A DNA stretch of 64,000 bases. Origin: Adiantum capillus-veneris (lineage: Eukaryota > Streptophyta > Polypodiopsida > Polypodiales > Pteridaceae). How positions within the stretch are numbered: the stretch's first letter is position 1; the number at the start of each line of letters is the position of its first letter. The notes beneath the pieces were generated by a model. It was not told the origin of the DNA. It saw nothing but the letters and a program-made list of their open reading frames with translations, and did no database searches. This document shows, piece by piece, positions 44,300 through 58,496 of the stretch. Made by a program: the position numbers and the translations under genes. The stretch is taken from positions 68,830,676 to 68,894,675 of the forward strand of contig CM043969.1 in the NCBI GenBank assembly GCA_014529385.2, in the 5' to 3' direction.

Positions 44300-47200
44300 A
44301 TAAAACCTTCCTTTTTAGTCAAAGAGGACACTTGTCCATTATCAACAACCTCTTAGACTATATCAACGGCTCAAAAGATGCACATTTTCTCAACCTTCCC
44401 CTATGGCCTTTTGTAGGCCAAAAAAACCATACTTTTACTCTTATAAAACATACATTTCATTACACAAGCATGTTTCTTCCCATTCTATTAGTTGAAACAA
44501 GGTGAGGAGTCATGATGGCTTGTTAAAGGTAATGGATGGCTTGTTAAAGGTAATGAAAGTGTGTTATGGATGCTCTAGTTTGTATAGTCTCACCTCTCCC
44601 TAGAGGCTTTATTACTCCCCAAAGACACTTCTTATCAGATACCTTTTTTAGTTTTTCTTGCTAGGTATGATATCCTGTACCATCAAATTCACGCAAGTCA
44701 CCTTTCCCCATGATATGTGTCTACTCTCTATACAATATTATCTCTATAAATGGACATTTAGTACACACACCTCAATTTTTAAGGACAAATAAGAAGTTTC
44801 AAAATGATGGGAGCTTGATGGGAATTGTCAAAGTAATGGAAGATGACTAAATGGGGATAAAATTGATCGGTCAATTTTGGTTGACGGATCATGTGTGTGC
44901 CAAGATTAAGTTTAATTTTCATCAAGAAATCATTTGTGAAAATAAAGATGAATGATTGGAGAAAAAAGTTGCCATAAATTAAGTGTGTGTGTGTGACCTA
45001 ATGTTGAGTGTGTGCATTCCAAGGAATTAGAGTATTGATGTTTGAGTGTGTATTCACTTAATTGATGTGTATGCAAGGCAATTCCAATCATTGAATATGC
45101 CTAAAGGCACCCCATTTCAATAATTCTTGATTCAATGATTGATGGTCAATTGGGACACCTAAATGCTTGTGGAATATGAACGTGCATCAGAAAAGTGTGC
45201 AATCATGGTGTGTAGGCCTGATTGTGTTGATAATTGAACCAAAAAGAAATTTGTGTGCTTATTTTTGACGAGTGTGCACTGCTTATTATGCCAAATCAAG
45301 ATTAGTTTCTTTTTAAAAATCAAGCATGCATGCATTCATATGCTTGATCAAGTATGCAATTGGAGCATTGGAATGTGAAATTGATGGATTGATTGCATTT
45401 ATTTTTTATATGAATCTGGTAATGTATGCCACTCAATGGCATTAAAAATCCAATTAGAGATTGAATGATTAGTGTCTTATCACTAATTATAATGATTGCA
45501 AGACATAAATATTGGTTTCATTATGACTAATTGAATTGGGATGACTCAATTGTACACCACTAGGGATGATATAAGCACACTATCATTACAATGTATGCCA
45601 AATTTGATACTTTAGCCATGCAAACCCAAATGACAAATCCAATAGGGTTTGGATTATTAGGTCTATTAAAATAAGCAATTTAAAGTTGCAAAAATGATTG
45701 TGACTTGGGACTTACTCTTCTAGTGAAGAATGTCTGCACCTATCTGGCCTAGGTACACCATTTTGTTTGACTGTGGTTCACATTGGTGCAATTGAATATA
45801 AAGGGTGGATGTGATGTGTGTTTCCAATGAGCTTATCAACTAATTGTTTAGGATACGACATAAAACTTTTAATGGAATTGTGCATAAGATTTGCACTATA
45901 TCAAGGGGCACAAAGAAGGTTTAAATCTCAACTGAATTATAAAAACTTGAGTCCATGAAGAGAGAATTGTATCATGAGTTTGTGAGCATACATGCATCAA
46001 AATACTGTGTGAGTGACCAACTGGGTGAAAGTGCAACTATTAAAGCTTTTATTCTTTTTGGTGTGATGATTAATCCTTGCCTTCTTGCCTTTGGCCCGCA
46101 CAATATCCTTCTCACACTTTGCTCATGGAATCAACCCCATGAAGGCAAAAAACACACTCAATTGTGTTTCTTGTTGTTGGTGCTCTAACTCCTACACACA
46201 TTCATCTATTTCTCTTGCATGCTCCCCTAGACCATTTTTGTAGCACTACTGAGCTCACTCATACATGTTTTTAGCATGCTAGCTCATTGGAGATCCTGCA
46301 TTGGCCTCTAATTATGTTCCCTAGCTTTACAAAAGCCAATTACATGTTAGTTTCCTTTCCTAGATTTACACAAGCCAATTACATGTTTGTACCCCATTTG
46401 GTTGCTTGCCCACTTTCCATGGTCTGAACGACACACTTGCATCACTATTAGTTGTTGCATGGCCCGCCATACATTATATTTCCTCCATGAAAGGATCACC
46501 TTATAAGCTCCACTTTTTCTACCAATCACGTCAACAGCCTTCACGCTAGCTACTAGATGCCAACAAACTCTACCATACATGCACAATTCAAGATGCACCC
46601 CCTGACTTGCCATTCCACACTCAAAATTCCCACACCCACAATCGCAATCTTTGCAATTCATTGATCAAGGGGATTAGATCCCACAAGCAATGCCTAGCCT
46701 CCCACCTACCTAATGCCTACACATCCTCACTATCTCTCACATGTTGTGCCCCAGACACACTCGTGGCCACACCACATAGTGCATACAAATGCTAGGCCTT
46801 TCTCTTTGGATCCCTCCTTGTCATGTTCTCCCTTGTCCCTACAAACTCCCCATAGTTGGTAGCTCAATCACAAAGAAAAAGAAAGACCTCAATTTATTTT
46901 TGAAAAAAACAAATGAAACTGAAAATGGTTTGACGGGGACCCCACGCATCTTTGCCTAGTAGAAAATCTTGGGTTGTAGTGAAATATCTCCCAATTGTCT
47001 CCCTTGCATGAGCTTGAGATTGTGTCGTATCTAACCTTCAACTGATTAACAATTCAAAACTAATAACTAACAAGAGTACAAAGGGGAGTGAAATATCTCC
47101 CAATTGTCTCCCTTGCATGAACTTGAGATTGTGTCTTATCTAACCTTCAATTGATTAACAATTCAAAACTACTAACTCATAGGAGCACAAAGGCAAGAAA

Positions 47201-48228
47201 GTTATGTTAAATTCTTTGCTAGTGAAGGTCTAAGTTGAAATTCTTGCCAAATTTTTTCATAAATGAGGGAGACTTCAAGGGTCTTTTAGACACTTAATGG
47301 AGATTAGCCACTTGACCACTTTGAGCTTGTGATTGGGTACTATGTGTTTGATTGCAAAGCATGGAGTTATTTGGACACGTATGAGTGCTTGCCGTTTGTT
47401 ATGGGTGAGATCGCTATTTGAAATTAAGACATATGCAACTCTAGCTACATGCATCCAAGCATCATTCATGCAGAGATAGGGGCCTAGGAACTCCTTTTTC
47501 TTTGCATGAAAAATTTGGCTATAAAATCTGAAAATTGAAAATTTCCTTCTATGATGACACTCTCTTTTTTATGTTATGTGTGCTAAATCTGCTATATGAT
47601 CATGTGAGCAATGATTTTATATATTTTATTATAATGATCTGTTAAAATCTTTGCATCGATTGCAAGAAGATTGCAAATTTTGTGGATTGTGTGATAAATG
47701 TTAGTCCTTGTTTTGAAGACAAAATTATTTTCTCCAATAATATTGATCTTCTTAAAAGTTAGTTGACCTATGATGAAGAATTTGGATCTATCACTACCAA
47801 ATCTAAGGGGGAGATACATTACTCTATATGTGGCTTCAAAGAGACATGCATTATGAGTTGGAGATACCTCTAGAGAATTACTTTTCTCACTCTATAGATT
47901 CATTTATATGCATGGAAATTAGTCAGTTTATATCCATATAAAGAGAGTTAAAAAGTAACTTCATCTTATGCTCTCTCTCTTTTTCTATGTATGTCAATTG
48001 TGCTATTCAAGAGGAAGGGTGTGGGCATCAATGGTGTGTGTTTTTACTTTGTGAACAAACTAAGTTCATCGCACAAAATCCTGGCTTATGCATGGTTTAG
48101 TGCCTGGCTTAAATGAAAATTCTCTTCACACTAAAAGATAAAACTCTTTTTTAATGCATATGGGCTTCACTTTAGTGACTACCAATGGCGATGCATTCAT
48201 GCTTGATTGAAACAATTGATGCACCAAA
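44300..48228. other. Unrecognised AT-rich intergenic sequence
   Basis: I find no gene or clear LTR pair. There is a 109-bp tandem duplication at 46979-47197 and a purine run CTAAGGGGGAGAT at 47803-47815 that looks like a copia polypurine tract, perhaps the end of an unidentified element. Open frames at 45955-46188 and 46347-46661 have no familiar motif. Confidence 0.5.
46979..47197. repeat. Imperfect 109-bp tandem duplication
   Basis: GTGAAATATCTCCCAATTGT starts both copies (46979 and 47088). The copies differ at several sites (for example GTGTCGTATC against GTGTCTTATC), so this is older than the 131-bp duplication. Confidence 0.9.
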
Positions 48229-49345
48229 ATTGGATTTGAATGTTCATTTTAGTGCTTGATTTGAATGCAAAAAGATCTACATAGCACTAAACATTGAGCT
48301 TGTATAAATGGCATATAGCTTTACACTTTTGATTTCGTGATTGATCATGATTTCTTATAGTTCTTGTGTTGAATGACAAGATGATTACATAGCACCAAAC
48401 ATTGGTCTTTTTTGAAGGGTTGTGGGAACACATGAACATTCATTGATCCATAGGGGTGTCCACATTGCTTTAACTTGTATCACGTGGCTATTAAGCGTCA
48501 ATCACTTTCATTTCACCAAAAGTTGCAACAATTTCTAGGCCATTTGATTGACCAAAAATTGTAAATTTCCATTTGAGCTAGTGTTAGCCAACCTTTTGGG
48601 AGCTTTAAAATGTAAAATTTGTCTTTCAAGAGCCAATTCATTTCGTTTAAAGTTGAATTATTTTTAGCTCATAGCTTGACCTAAAATTGCAAATTTTCAT
48701 TTGAGCTAGTAATCATTCGACTTTTGATCATGCTTGGGAGATTTAAACATTACAAAATGTGCTTCTATAAAAGCATTCTCTCTCTTGTTTTTTGATATAT
48801 ATGTATGCATTTTCTATCCATAGAACAACCTTCCATGTGAGTAATCAAAGGAACTTTTTTTACCCTAGGGGTTTTTCCCTTTGGGAAATTTGGGTATGCA
48901 AGACCTTAGAATGAGGTTTTCATTAAAGTTTTTTGTGTGTTTTGGTTTTTGATAAATGGATTTTTGGAGTTCGTGCATGCTAACACTTGGCTTCAAGAAG
49001 ACTAGAATGCAATTAAATGAATCAAGGGACCTCTATAAAAGATGGATGTTTTGCTCAAGGATGCTCCAAAGAGCCCGATTAGGTGAACTTCTTCCATGCT
49101 TTTCTCTTTGTTTACCTCTACATTCGTACTTGAATCACATGTATACATTCTTACTTGGATCACATGTATTTGCTTCTAGCTATGGCTCCTTTCATTTCCA
49201 AAGCTAGGCATACAATAAACTTATGACACTTGTGAAAGTTAAACACATTAGGATAAGGTGTATTTATGTTAAGCAAAGGTAATTGACCTTGACCTTAGGT
49301 TAGTGTAGGTTTATTTCTTAGTAGCCCTAAATTGCTAATGATCAC
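48229..49345 (+). repeat. Unknown repeat J, plus-oriented copy
   Basis: Inverted counterpart of 22235-23331, from AATTGGATTTGAATG to GATCACTTTAAT. The two copies lie about 25 kb apart with F, E and G between them. Function unknown; no domain found. Confidence 0.75.
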
Positions 49346-49717
49346 TTTAATATTTCTCTTGTTATCATATACATATGGTAGTGATGTGTGTGAACACACT
49401 TAGGACCACCGGGGCATTTTTTCCCTCACTAGGAGGTTTTTCCTCCTTGCATTGTATATACGCCCATCGCTCTAGGGATATCTTATCTTTTCAGCTTTTG
49501 TTTCCACTACAAGCAATACTGCACAAGCTATTTTGTCATTTTGTGCAATTTTTTGTCAATGCCGTTTTTTTTGTATAACAGGTCCCTTAAAGTCTTCTAC
49601 GGTTTGTGCTATATAGCACTTGTTGTTCCCACTTTGTTTCTCCTCTTTTTGGAAATGTTTTACATCGGGTGCATCATTTACCATGGCTGACAACAACACA
49701 GATGGCTGACATTTACT
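49346..49717 (+). other. Possible LTR/leader of element K
   Basis: Non-coding sequence upstream of the K gag, with TTTTTCCTCCTTGCATTGTATATA, typical of the transcribed end of copia LTRs. The LTR limits are not defined. Confidence 0.35.
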
Positions 49718-50281
49718 ATGGCTGACAACAACACAGATGTGTTCAAGGTTTTCTGCTGAGGATAGATTGGATGGGGATAACTAACCTATGTGGGCTTATA
49801 TGATGCACCATGTTCTAGTGTCAAAGGGCATTTGGAACATTGTGCAAGAAGGCATTGATGTATGTCCTGGTTCTTAGGATGTAGGCAATGTTGAGGACGT
49901 TGCAAGTTTTGGTGGCAGGATTGCTGCTGCTAGAGCTATTTTGCCTATGGTTGAGCAAGCTCGTTGGGATATAAAAGATGCACAGGCTCATGTATTGATC
50001 ACATTGTCTATGAAGTGCACTATTACTCCTCACATTTGTTCAACAAAATTTTCAATTTTACATGGTCTTTATGCAAGTCGCAATGAGGCTAAAATTACAT
50101 TGGTTTGTATAGAGTTGGGGTTAAAGATTATGCATGAGAAAGGTGAAATAAACACTTTCCTTGCTGGTGTCAGGGATATAAATGACAAACTAATTTCTGC
50201 AAGTGGTCATTTTTGGGAGTTTCCTTGTGGTGGAGACTGTTCTTGATGATTTGCCAAATTTGTACTAGATTTTTGCTAGTA
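49718..50281 (+). pseudogene. Element K Ty1/copia gag relic, cut by A2
   Basis: From ATG 49718 (MADNNTDVFKVF), with an early frameshift and stops. The recognisable copia gag segments are RLDGDN, MWAYMMHHVLVSKGIWNIV, ARWDIKDAQAHVLITLS and the helical part to FLAGVRDINDKLIS. The 20 bp around the start codon are duplicated 35 bp upstream. The gag is interrupted at 50281 by element A2; the rest lies outside the window. Confidence 0.78.
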
Positions 50282-51852
50282 TGTCATAAAATCTAATATC
50301 TAACCAACCCAAATGATTTTCTCATATTTAACTGATCATTTAATGTGGAAGAATAAATGGGAACAAGGGTTAAGATATAGACTTGTGCCTATAGATATAT
50401 CTCAACATGGGGCCAATGGTAATGGGGTTTAAATGAGAGATGGACTATCAAAGAGCAAGGCTAAACAATGGAGCATAAATACCTTAGGGTTAGCTTCATT
50501 GAAGACCTCCAATAGTTAGTGTAAAAGTCCTTTGATGTTACTTAAGCTAGGACTGAGGGGAACCTGACCCAAGCTTAAGGTTCTTGACATGCCTGATGTG
50601 ATTGAGATGCTTGAGATGCTTGAGGTGCTTGATGATTGAGATACTTGAGGTGCTTGTCATGCTTGAGATGCTAGGGCTGTACTGGAGGTGAGAACACAAC
50701 CCAAGCTTGAGGGGCTTAAGGGCCAAGTTTGTGGTGAGAACTAGGCCCAAGGTTGAGGGGCTTGAGGTGGCATAAAAGTCAAAATGAATCCCTACAAGGA
50801 GGGGTCGAGCCATGCAAGAAGGGGGGTGGTTGCATGACCACTCTCCCTCCCAAAGGGCATCCCTTGCCCAAGGGGCAAGTAGGACATATGTCAAGCACCT
50901 AGCTAGGTTACCCTCATGGTGTGCCTAAAGCCTATTGGTTGGCCTTCCAAGGGGTCCAATGATAATTTATTCGATTTAATTAATTATTTTAGCATTTATC
51001 AAGCCCTCTCTCTCAAAGGGGAAAGGGGGAAACTTGTCCCAAGGCTACCCTTGTTGCTTGGTATGACTCTTGGTTGTGATTGGCTAGGCCTGGAGGGGTC
51101 CAATGAGATTCAAGCATGAGCTACAACCAAAGTAAGTAGGGGGCCTGCTTAGGGGTATACTCTCCCACACACACTCTCATTGTGTGAAGTTCAAAGTGTA
51201 AGAGCTCCCTCTCCTTCTCCAAGCAAGTAGAGAGGTTGAGAGCCTACACCAACACTCTTGGCTATGGAATGCAAATCCAACCAAGAGCCATGCTTCAATG
51301 CTTAAGCTTGCCATCTTCTCCATCTTCATTACTATGCTATTATCTATGCTAGCAAGAAGAGTGATGATAAGTGAGGAATTGGTTCTTTCTCCTATGAAAT
51401 GTTTTTTCTTCCTCTTCCCTACCCTAATCCCCTGCTAGCTCTCTCCACCTTCAAAGGTGTTTGAGGTCTTGGGACTGAGGCTTGGGATAGTTAATGATTT
51501 CCACAAAGTTTATGTTATGCTTGTGATGCATGAATCTTTCCATCTTCATTGCATCACCTAGGTCACAAGGACCACAAAGATTGTATTGTAACAAGTCTCT
51601 GTTGATAGAAGAAACCATAATAAAAATGCCTATTGGAGGGGGGACCGGCTCCACATAAATCCGATCCTCAATTTTTGTCATGTTCTCTAAATTCTCTCTC
51701 TTGAAAAAGTATTGTTCATGCCCAGTTAACTAAATGCTATGTTTATGTTGCTACCATCAATTATGTTCACCCACTATGCTCACAAAGTAGTTTCACAAAA
51801 GTACTCTCTTTAATTTCCGCTACTCTCAAGTTAATAGGCCAATTCTATTACA
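50282..51852 (+). repeat. Element A2 5' LTR
   Basis: 1571 bp, from TGTCATAAAATC to TTCTATTACA, colinear with the A LTR, with many substitutions and a rearranged CTTGAGGTG subrepeat part. Confidence 0.95.
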
Positions 51853-51853
51853 T

Positions 51854-51866
51854 TGGTATCAGAGCA
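51854..51866 (+). promoter_or_regulatory. Element A2 primer-binding site (tRNA-iMet)
   Basis: TGGTATCAGAGCA, identical to that of element A, one base after the LTR. Confidence 0.92.
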
Positions 51867-52266
51867 TTTGGTTTCTCTTTTCATGCTTAAGAAGAGAAGT
51901 CCTTAAGTAGCCTATAAATGGTTGATTTTTTAAATTATATTAGGGTAAGTGGAACTGGGATCTATTATCTGTTTCGTTGAGCCCACTATGTGGGATATGG
52001 TGCACACCTTGGGAGATTTGGACTTAATAATGGAGTCTTTTGAGACTTGCCTACGTCTTTACCACTATTGAGCCATAAGAAGTCCAAAAGGAGCTAGCTA
52101 TCGGCAACTTTGTTGTCTTAGACCTACTCCACTACCCTCTATAATTAACCTCTTTGAGTTGTGGGTGTGGATACTTAAGAGCCAATATTCAAAGGCTAAG
52201 AGGAGTGGCAACTAAGGTTTTGAATTGCCAAAGCATACACTAAGTATGTACACAAATTTTGTTAAC

Positions 52267-55200
52267 ATGACTGAGAATAATCAAGAGACTAGAATGAACA
52301 TTGATAGCTTTGATTTTTCACATGAAGGTGCTAATGATGATGTCTCCATGTTTGTTAATTATCTCGTTACTAGGTTGCTTGAAGCTATGGGAAACCCTGC
52401 TTTGCAAGCTAAAGTTACTCAACAGCTTTGCGCTTATGGAATTTCCCTTCCTCTCCAAGAGGAGAGAGAGCTTAGGAGGCCTCTTGAAGAGACCCCCAAA
52501 AAAAGACACTCTCCCATACGAGAGGAGTAATCCAAAGAGCAAGAAAGCAATAAAAATTTAAGTTTCTCTGAAGATGTGGCTCCACAAAGATGGTGGTCTA
52601 GACAATTGCCAACTCCTCCCATGAGGAAAAGATCAACACACAGTCCTTCTCCTCATTGTTTTGAAAGGGAAGAGAGGAAACAAAGGAAACAAAGGGCAAG
52701 AAAGAGGTCACCCTCTTCTCCTTCCTCCTCTTCCGATGAAAGCTATGAATATTCTCCTAGAGAATACAGGAGAGGAGGACATCGCAAATCCTACCCTGCA
52801 TGGCAAAGGTCACAAAAGCTAAAGAAGTTCAAAGAGGGAGGAAACAGTATCTCTTTTCTCACCTATGATGGCACCTTTGGTGCTACCGACAAAGTGTTGG
52901 CCTTCATCCAGCAATTTGATGTGGCCTTTGAAGACGAGGGCTTCACGGAGTCCTCCAAGCTACACCATGTAGCTATGCACTTCCAAAAATCATCTTGTCA
53001 ACGGTGGGCTAGCCTTTGTGGCAATGGTGAAGCCCCTAAGACATGGAAAACTCTATGAGTTTCCATCATGAAGCAATTCTGTACAAGCGATGCAAAGGAC
53101 AAAGTGCTTACCAAATGGTGCAGCTTGAAGCTTCTCTCTCATGAGTCTATCCACAAGTATGTAGAAAGCTTTGGGATTTACATCTCAAGGCTACTGTCTT
53201 TCAAAAGATAGACTTCACCGAGAAAAAGCAACAATTTTGTGCGGGACTACCTGAAGAGATGGCCAAAAACGTCAACTCTCAATGGCCTAGTTCTATCATC
53301 AAAGTAATCCATCACACCATGGTTGCCTCACGCATCAATTTCCAACAAGGGGCTAGACGAAATGTCAAGCCCATGGAAAACAAAGATAAAAATGATACAA
53401 AGGGAAAAACCAATGCTCAAAATTCTTCCCAAGGCATTTCCAACAACAACACCAACAATCGGTCCAAGGAGAAGGGAGTTTACAAAGGTAAAAAAAAAAC
53501 TCTCTCCTGAAGATCTTGAAGCTTTTTGCAAGGACCATAAGTGTTTCAAGTGTGGGGAGCACGGACATGGCTATCGTTCTTGCCCCAAGAAGAATGCTCG
53601 CAATGAGAATCCTAGGGCTTCCACCATCAAAGCTCCAAAAGAGGATGCTCATTGCAAAGGATCATCAATTTTCTATGCTTGGGGAAAGGTAAGGGAGCAT
53701 GATGCCTTCATCTTGTTTAACCCTGGTCCCTGGCTCTACTCACAACTTCATATCAACGGAGTTGGCCACCAAATTGGGCATTCAAGCTTTTGAGATGGGA
53801 GTTATGTAACGGTTGACACAACTTTCAAGGGACAATAAGGCTCCGTTACTCCCTTGATTGGGAAGTTGAGGCTTCATGTTCAAAGCTATGTCGACAAAGA
53901 AGACTTTTTCATCTCTCCTCTCCAACATGAGGATGCTATCCTAGGGGCTCCATGGTTTGATCACATGGCTGCCAAAATGAAGTTCCTTGAAAGGAGAATC
54001 TACTTCACCTACATGCGAAGGAACATGTATATAGATGCTAGTGAGTGTGGTCGCGCTATTCCACTTGTAAATCCTCTTGCTTTTGATAAATCAATGAAGA
54101 GATCAGTTTCGATCAAATGTAAATGGTAGGAATCAAGAAGAGTTAGACTTGTCTAATTTTCTAAAAGGATTCCAAGATGTATTCATCGATTATATCCCTA
54201 TGGACTTACCTCCAAAATGAGGGGATGATGACCATCAAATTGAGCTCCTTCCAAGAATCTCACCACCTAACAAGCCTCCTTATTGAGTCTTTCAAGCTCA
54301 ACAGGAGGAGATCATGAGGCAAGTACAGGAATTGGTAGACAAAGGGATGGTGAGTCCTAGTTTCTCTCCCTTTTGTTCTCCAGTTCTTTTGGTGCAAAAG
54401 AAAGATGGTACATACCGTATGTGTGTAGACTATCGAGCACTAAACCATATTACTATCAAAAATAGATTTCCCGTGCCTTGGGTAGAAGATCTGTTTGATA
54501 AACTACAAGGCTCTACCTACTTTAGTAGGATTGGCCTTGAAAGTGGCTATCATCAAATAAGGATAGTTGATGAAGATATCCTAAAGACCACGTTTTGTAT
54601 AACGTTTTCCCTCTACGAATATCTAGTCATGCCTTTTGGCTTGACTAATGCACCAGCTACGTTCAATCATCTATGGAAAAACTCTTTAGACCTTATCGCA
54701 AATTCACTTGAGTGTTCTTTGATGATATCATCATCTACTCCAAGTATTTAAAGGAACATAAGCAACATCTCCAAGTGATTATTCAAGCATTGAGGGAGAA
54801 CAAGCTTTTTCTCAACCAGAAGAAAAGCGAATTTTTCCTTCAAGAGATTCGATACCTAGGTCATATTATCTCTCAAGATGGTATCCATATGGATCCATTG
54901 AAGTTAGAGGTAATAAAAGCATGGCCTAATCCAAGGAATCTACATCAGTTAAGAAGCTTTATTGGTATGTACGCATACTATAGATGCTTCATAGCAAAAT
55001 TTTCTGAAATAGGGGACCACTACATGACTTAACTAAGAAGAACGTTAAGTATGTATGGACTACTAAGGAGCTAAATGAATTTTGATAAGCTCAAAGAAAA
55101 TATTACCTCCCAACCAGTCCTCATGCTTCTGGATCTCTCAAAGCCATTTGAGGTCCAATGTGATGCTTGTGGTGATTTCCTTGAAGCAATTTTGCTTCAA

Positions 55201-56963
55201 GAAGGGCATTCCATAGCACAATACCAATGAACGAGTCTTGGGAATTTATGAAAAAGATCTTTTAGCTGTTCTACATGCCCTAGACACATGGAAGCACTGC
55301 TTATTGGGGACTCCATTTATTCTACAAACCGACCATCAAAGTCTCAAGTATTTCATGACACAAAACAAGCTTTTCAACAAACAAATGAGGTGGGAAAATT
55401 TTGTTTTGCAATTCAATTTCCATATTGCTCACGTTGCTGGTAAGCACAATCAAATGGCCAATGCACTTGACCAAAATTTAATGTAGTGTCTATAGATACT
55501 CACAAAAATTTGTCTTCTATGATAGATGAGTATTGTACTAACCCTGACTTTAGAGACATACTGTCAGCCCTTGCTTTGGGGAAAAAAGAGGAACCATTCA
55601 CCTTGCAAGATGGTTACCTTCTCCACGGCAATAGGCTATGTATTACACATTCCCTTTGTGAGAAAGTTATATATGAATCCCATGCTCCTCCCTATGCGGG
55701 GCATAGAGGCATTCAACCTACTCTCGAAGGAGTAGAAACGTACTTCTATGGCGTACCATGAAAGTGGACATACAAGAGTATGTTTCAAAATGTGTAGTAT
55801 GCTAAAAGACTAAGTATGACAGAGGGAAGCAACCTCGATTACTCCAACCATTGCCTATCCCAAATTCACCATGGGAGAGTATATCCATGCATCTCATCTT
55901 TGGACTACCTAAGTGTATCCATGGGAATACGGGAATATGGACAATAATGGATAGGTTTAGCAAGCAAGCACACTTTATTCCTTTCAAAAAGACTATTAAG
56001 GCACACCAAATGGCAACTCTCTTCATAACACAGATTTTTAAACACCATGGATTACCAACATCCATCGTGTCAGATAGATATCATAGAGTGACCAGTAATT
56101 TTTGGAAGGGTCTCTTTGAAAATATAGGAACAAGATTGAATTTCTCTTCAGCCTATCACCCACAAACGGATGGCCAAAGTGAGACAGCCAATCTTACGAT
56201 ACTCAATCTATTAAAGACTTAGGTTATAGAAGTAGATCAACGCTCACAATGGGAAAAGTAGTTACCTCTTGTAGAGTATGGCTACAATAATAATGTATAT
56301 ATCTCTACGGGAAAAGCACCTTTTGAGATCATAGAGGGAAGACCAAAAAGTACATTGCTACTCAAAGTACATGGGAAGATCTTTGCTGCAAATGAGTATA
56401 GCGGTGACCTACAAGAATCTTTTCAAAAGATTAAAGAGGCTATATCCATCTCTCAACAAAGGAAAAAAGCTATTGTTGACAAGCACAAAAGGGTCTTTAA
56501 GTTCAAAGAAAATGATTGGATTTTACTTAAGTTTCCTAAGGCTCGATTAAGGAAAATGACAAGAAAAAATCCTACAGTCCATCAAAAGTATTATGCTAAG
56601 ATAGAAAAAAGATACTATGGTCCTTTCCAAATCTTGAAACCTATCAATGAGATGGCTTATCAGCTCAAGTTTCCCAACCATTGGCTCATACACAATGCTT
56701 TTCATGTGAGCCTACTCAAGCCCTACAAATGAGAGCCACCAAGTGAACCAATTATTGAAGACCCTCCCAAATTTGAAGACCAAGAAGAGGTGCTACAACC
56801 CAAAGCTATTCTTCGGCATGAATACAAGGTACTATGACATGGTAAAAGATTATCTGCGGTCTCATATTAAGTTCAAAAATTATCCTTTTGAAGATGCTAG
56901 ATGGATGCAAGGAATAAAGCTATTACAAACATGGTCAATGCTTACAATGCTACATTAGAGTAA
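52267..56963 (+). pseudogene. Element A2 gag-pol relic
   Basis: It aligns from end to end with the polyprotein of element A: ATG 52267 (MTENNQ), gag core, zinc knuckle CFKCGEHGHGYRSC (53540-53581), protease with damaged active site, RT (MCVDYRALNHI, then FDDIIIYS), RNase H, integrase and the end of the chromodomain region. At least a dozen stops or frameshifts break it, including TAA 52528, TGA 53056, TGA 54218 and TGA 54284. It keeps CAA (Gln) at the codon that is a stop in element A. Confidence 0.93.
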
Positions 56964-57309
56964 GAAAATGTACAAATTTCTTTTAAAATGACCCACATTT
57001 TTGTCTTATAAGACTAGTTCTCTTTTTAATTGTGCACAAATTTAAATAGTATACATGCTTAGAATCATATTTGTGATGATGATGTCTCTCAAACACCAAG
57101 AAGAATTTATCATTCTACTTTGGGAAATAAAATGGATTGAAGAGCAAACATGCTTGCGACAGCTATGTCTCCCAAGCACCAAATGGATTGGTCATTTATC
57201 TTGGAAAGATGTCGTTGGGTAAAAAGGGATCCTCTACCCGCTAAGTAAGACTGACTAATGACTAAGGATTTGTCTCTTCTACCTCATACTCGAGGACGAC
57301 TATGAATTC

Positions 57310-57319
57310 AAGAGAGAGG
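57310..57319 (+). promoter_or_regulatory. Element A2 polypurine tract
   Basis: AAGAGAGAGG, three bases before the 3' LTR, the same as in A. Confidence 0.75.
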
Positions 57320-57322
57320 TAA

Positions 57323-58496
57323 TGTCATAAAATCTAATATCTAACCAACCCAAATGATTTTCTTATATTAAACTGATCATTTAATGTGGGAGAATAAACG
57401 GGAAAAAGGGTTAGGATATAGATAAGTGCTATAGATCTATCTCAACACGGGGCCAATGGTAATGGGGCCCAAATGAGAGACGGTCTATCAAAGAGCAAGG
57501 CTAACCAATGGAGCATAAATACCTTAGGGTTACTTCATTGAAGACCTCCAATATAGTTAGTGCAAAAGTCCTTTGGCCTTAGGCTAGGGCTGAGCTTGAG
57601 GTGGGAACCCGACCCAAGCTTAAGGTGCTTGACATGCCTGATGATTGAGATGCTTGAGGTGCTTGTCATGCTTGAGTTGTTAGGGTTGTAATTGAGATGA
57701 GAACCCAACCCAAGCTTGAGGGGCTTGAGGTGGCATAAAATTCAAATGAATCCCTACAAGGAGAGGGCGAGCCATGCTAGAAGGGGGGGTGGTTGCTTGA
57801 CCACTCTGTGTCCCAAAGGGCACCCCTTGCCCAAGGGGCAAGTAGGACACATGCCAAGCCCCTAGCTAGGTTAGCCTCGTGCTGTGCTAAAGACTATTGG
57901 TTGGCCTTACAAGGGTTCCAATGATAATTTAATGGATTTAAATAATTATTTAGCATTTATTAAGCCCTCTATCTCAAGGGGGAAAGGGGGACACTTGTCT
58001 CAAGACTACCTTATTGCTTGGTATTCCTCTTGCTTGTGATTGGCTAGAGGGGTCCAATGAGCTTCAAGCATGAGCTACAAGGGGGGGTCGACCAAAGAAA
58101 GTAGGGGGCCTGCTTAGGGGGTATACTCTCCCACACACACTCTCATTGTGTGAAGTGCAAAGTGTAAGAGCTCCCTCTCCTTCTCCAAGCAAGTAGAGAG
58201 GTTGAGAGACTACACCAACACTCTTGGCTATGGAATACACATCCAACCAAGAGCCATGCTTGAATGCTTAAGCTTGCCATATTCTCCATCTTCATTACTA
58301 TGTTATTATGTATGTTAGCAAGAAGAGTGATGATAAGTGAGGAACTAGGTCTTTCTCCTATAAAATGTTTCTCTTCCTCTTCCCTACCCTCATCCCCTGC
58401 TAGCTCTCTCCACTTGCGAAGTTGTTTGAGGTCTTGGGACTGAGGCTTGGGATAGGTAATTATTTCCACAAAGTTTATGTTATTCTTGTGATTCAT
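57323..58496 (+). repeat. Element A2 3' LTR, first piece
   Basis: Matches the first three quarters of the A2 5' LTR. It ends at TTCAT (58492-58496), the target site of element C. Confidence 0.93.

Noticed and set aside
22235-49345. J copies as two LTRs of one large element
   Set aside because: They are in inverted and not direct orientation, and the sequence between them is explained by other elements.
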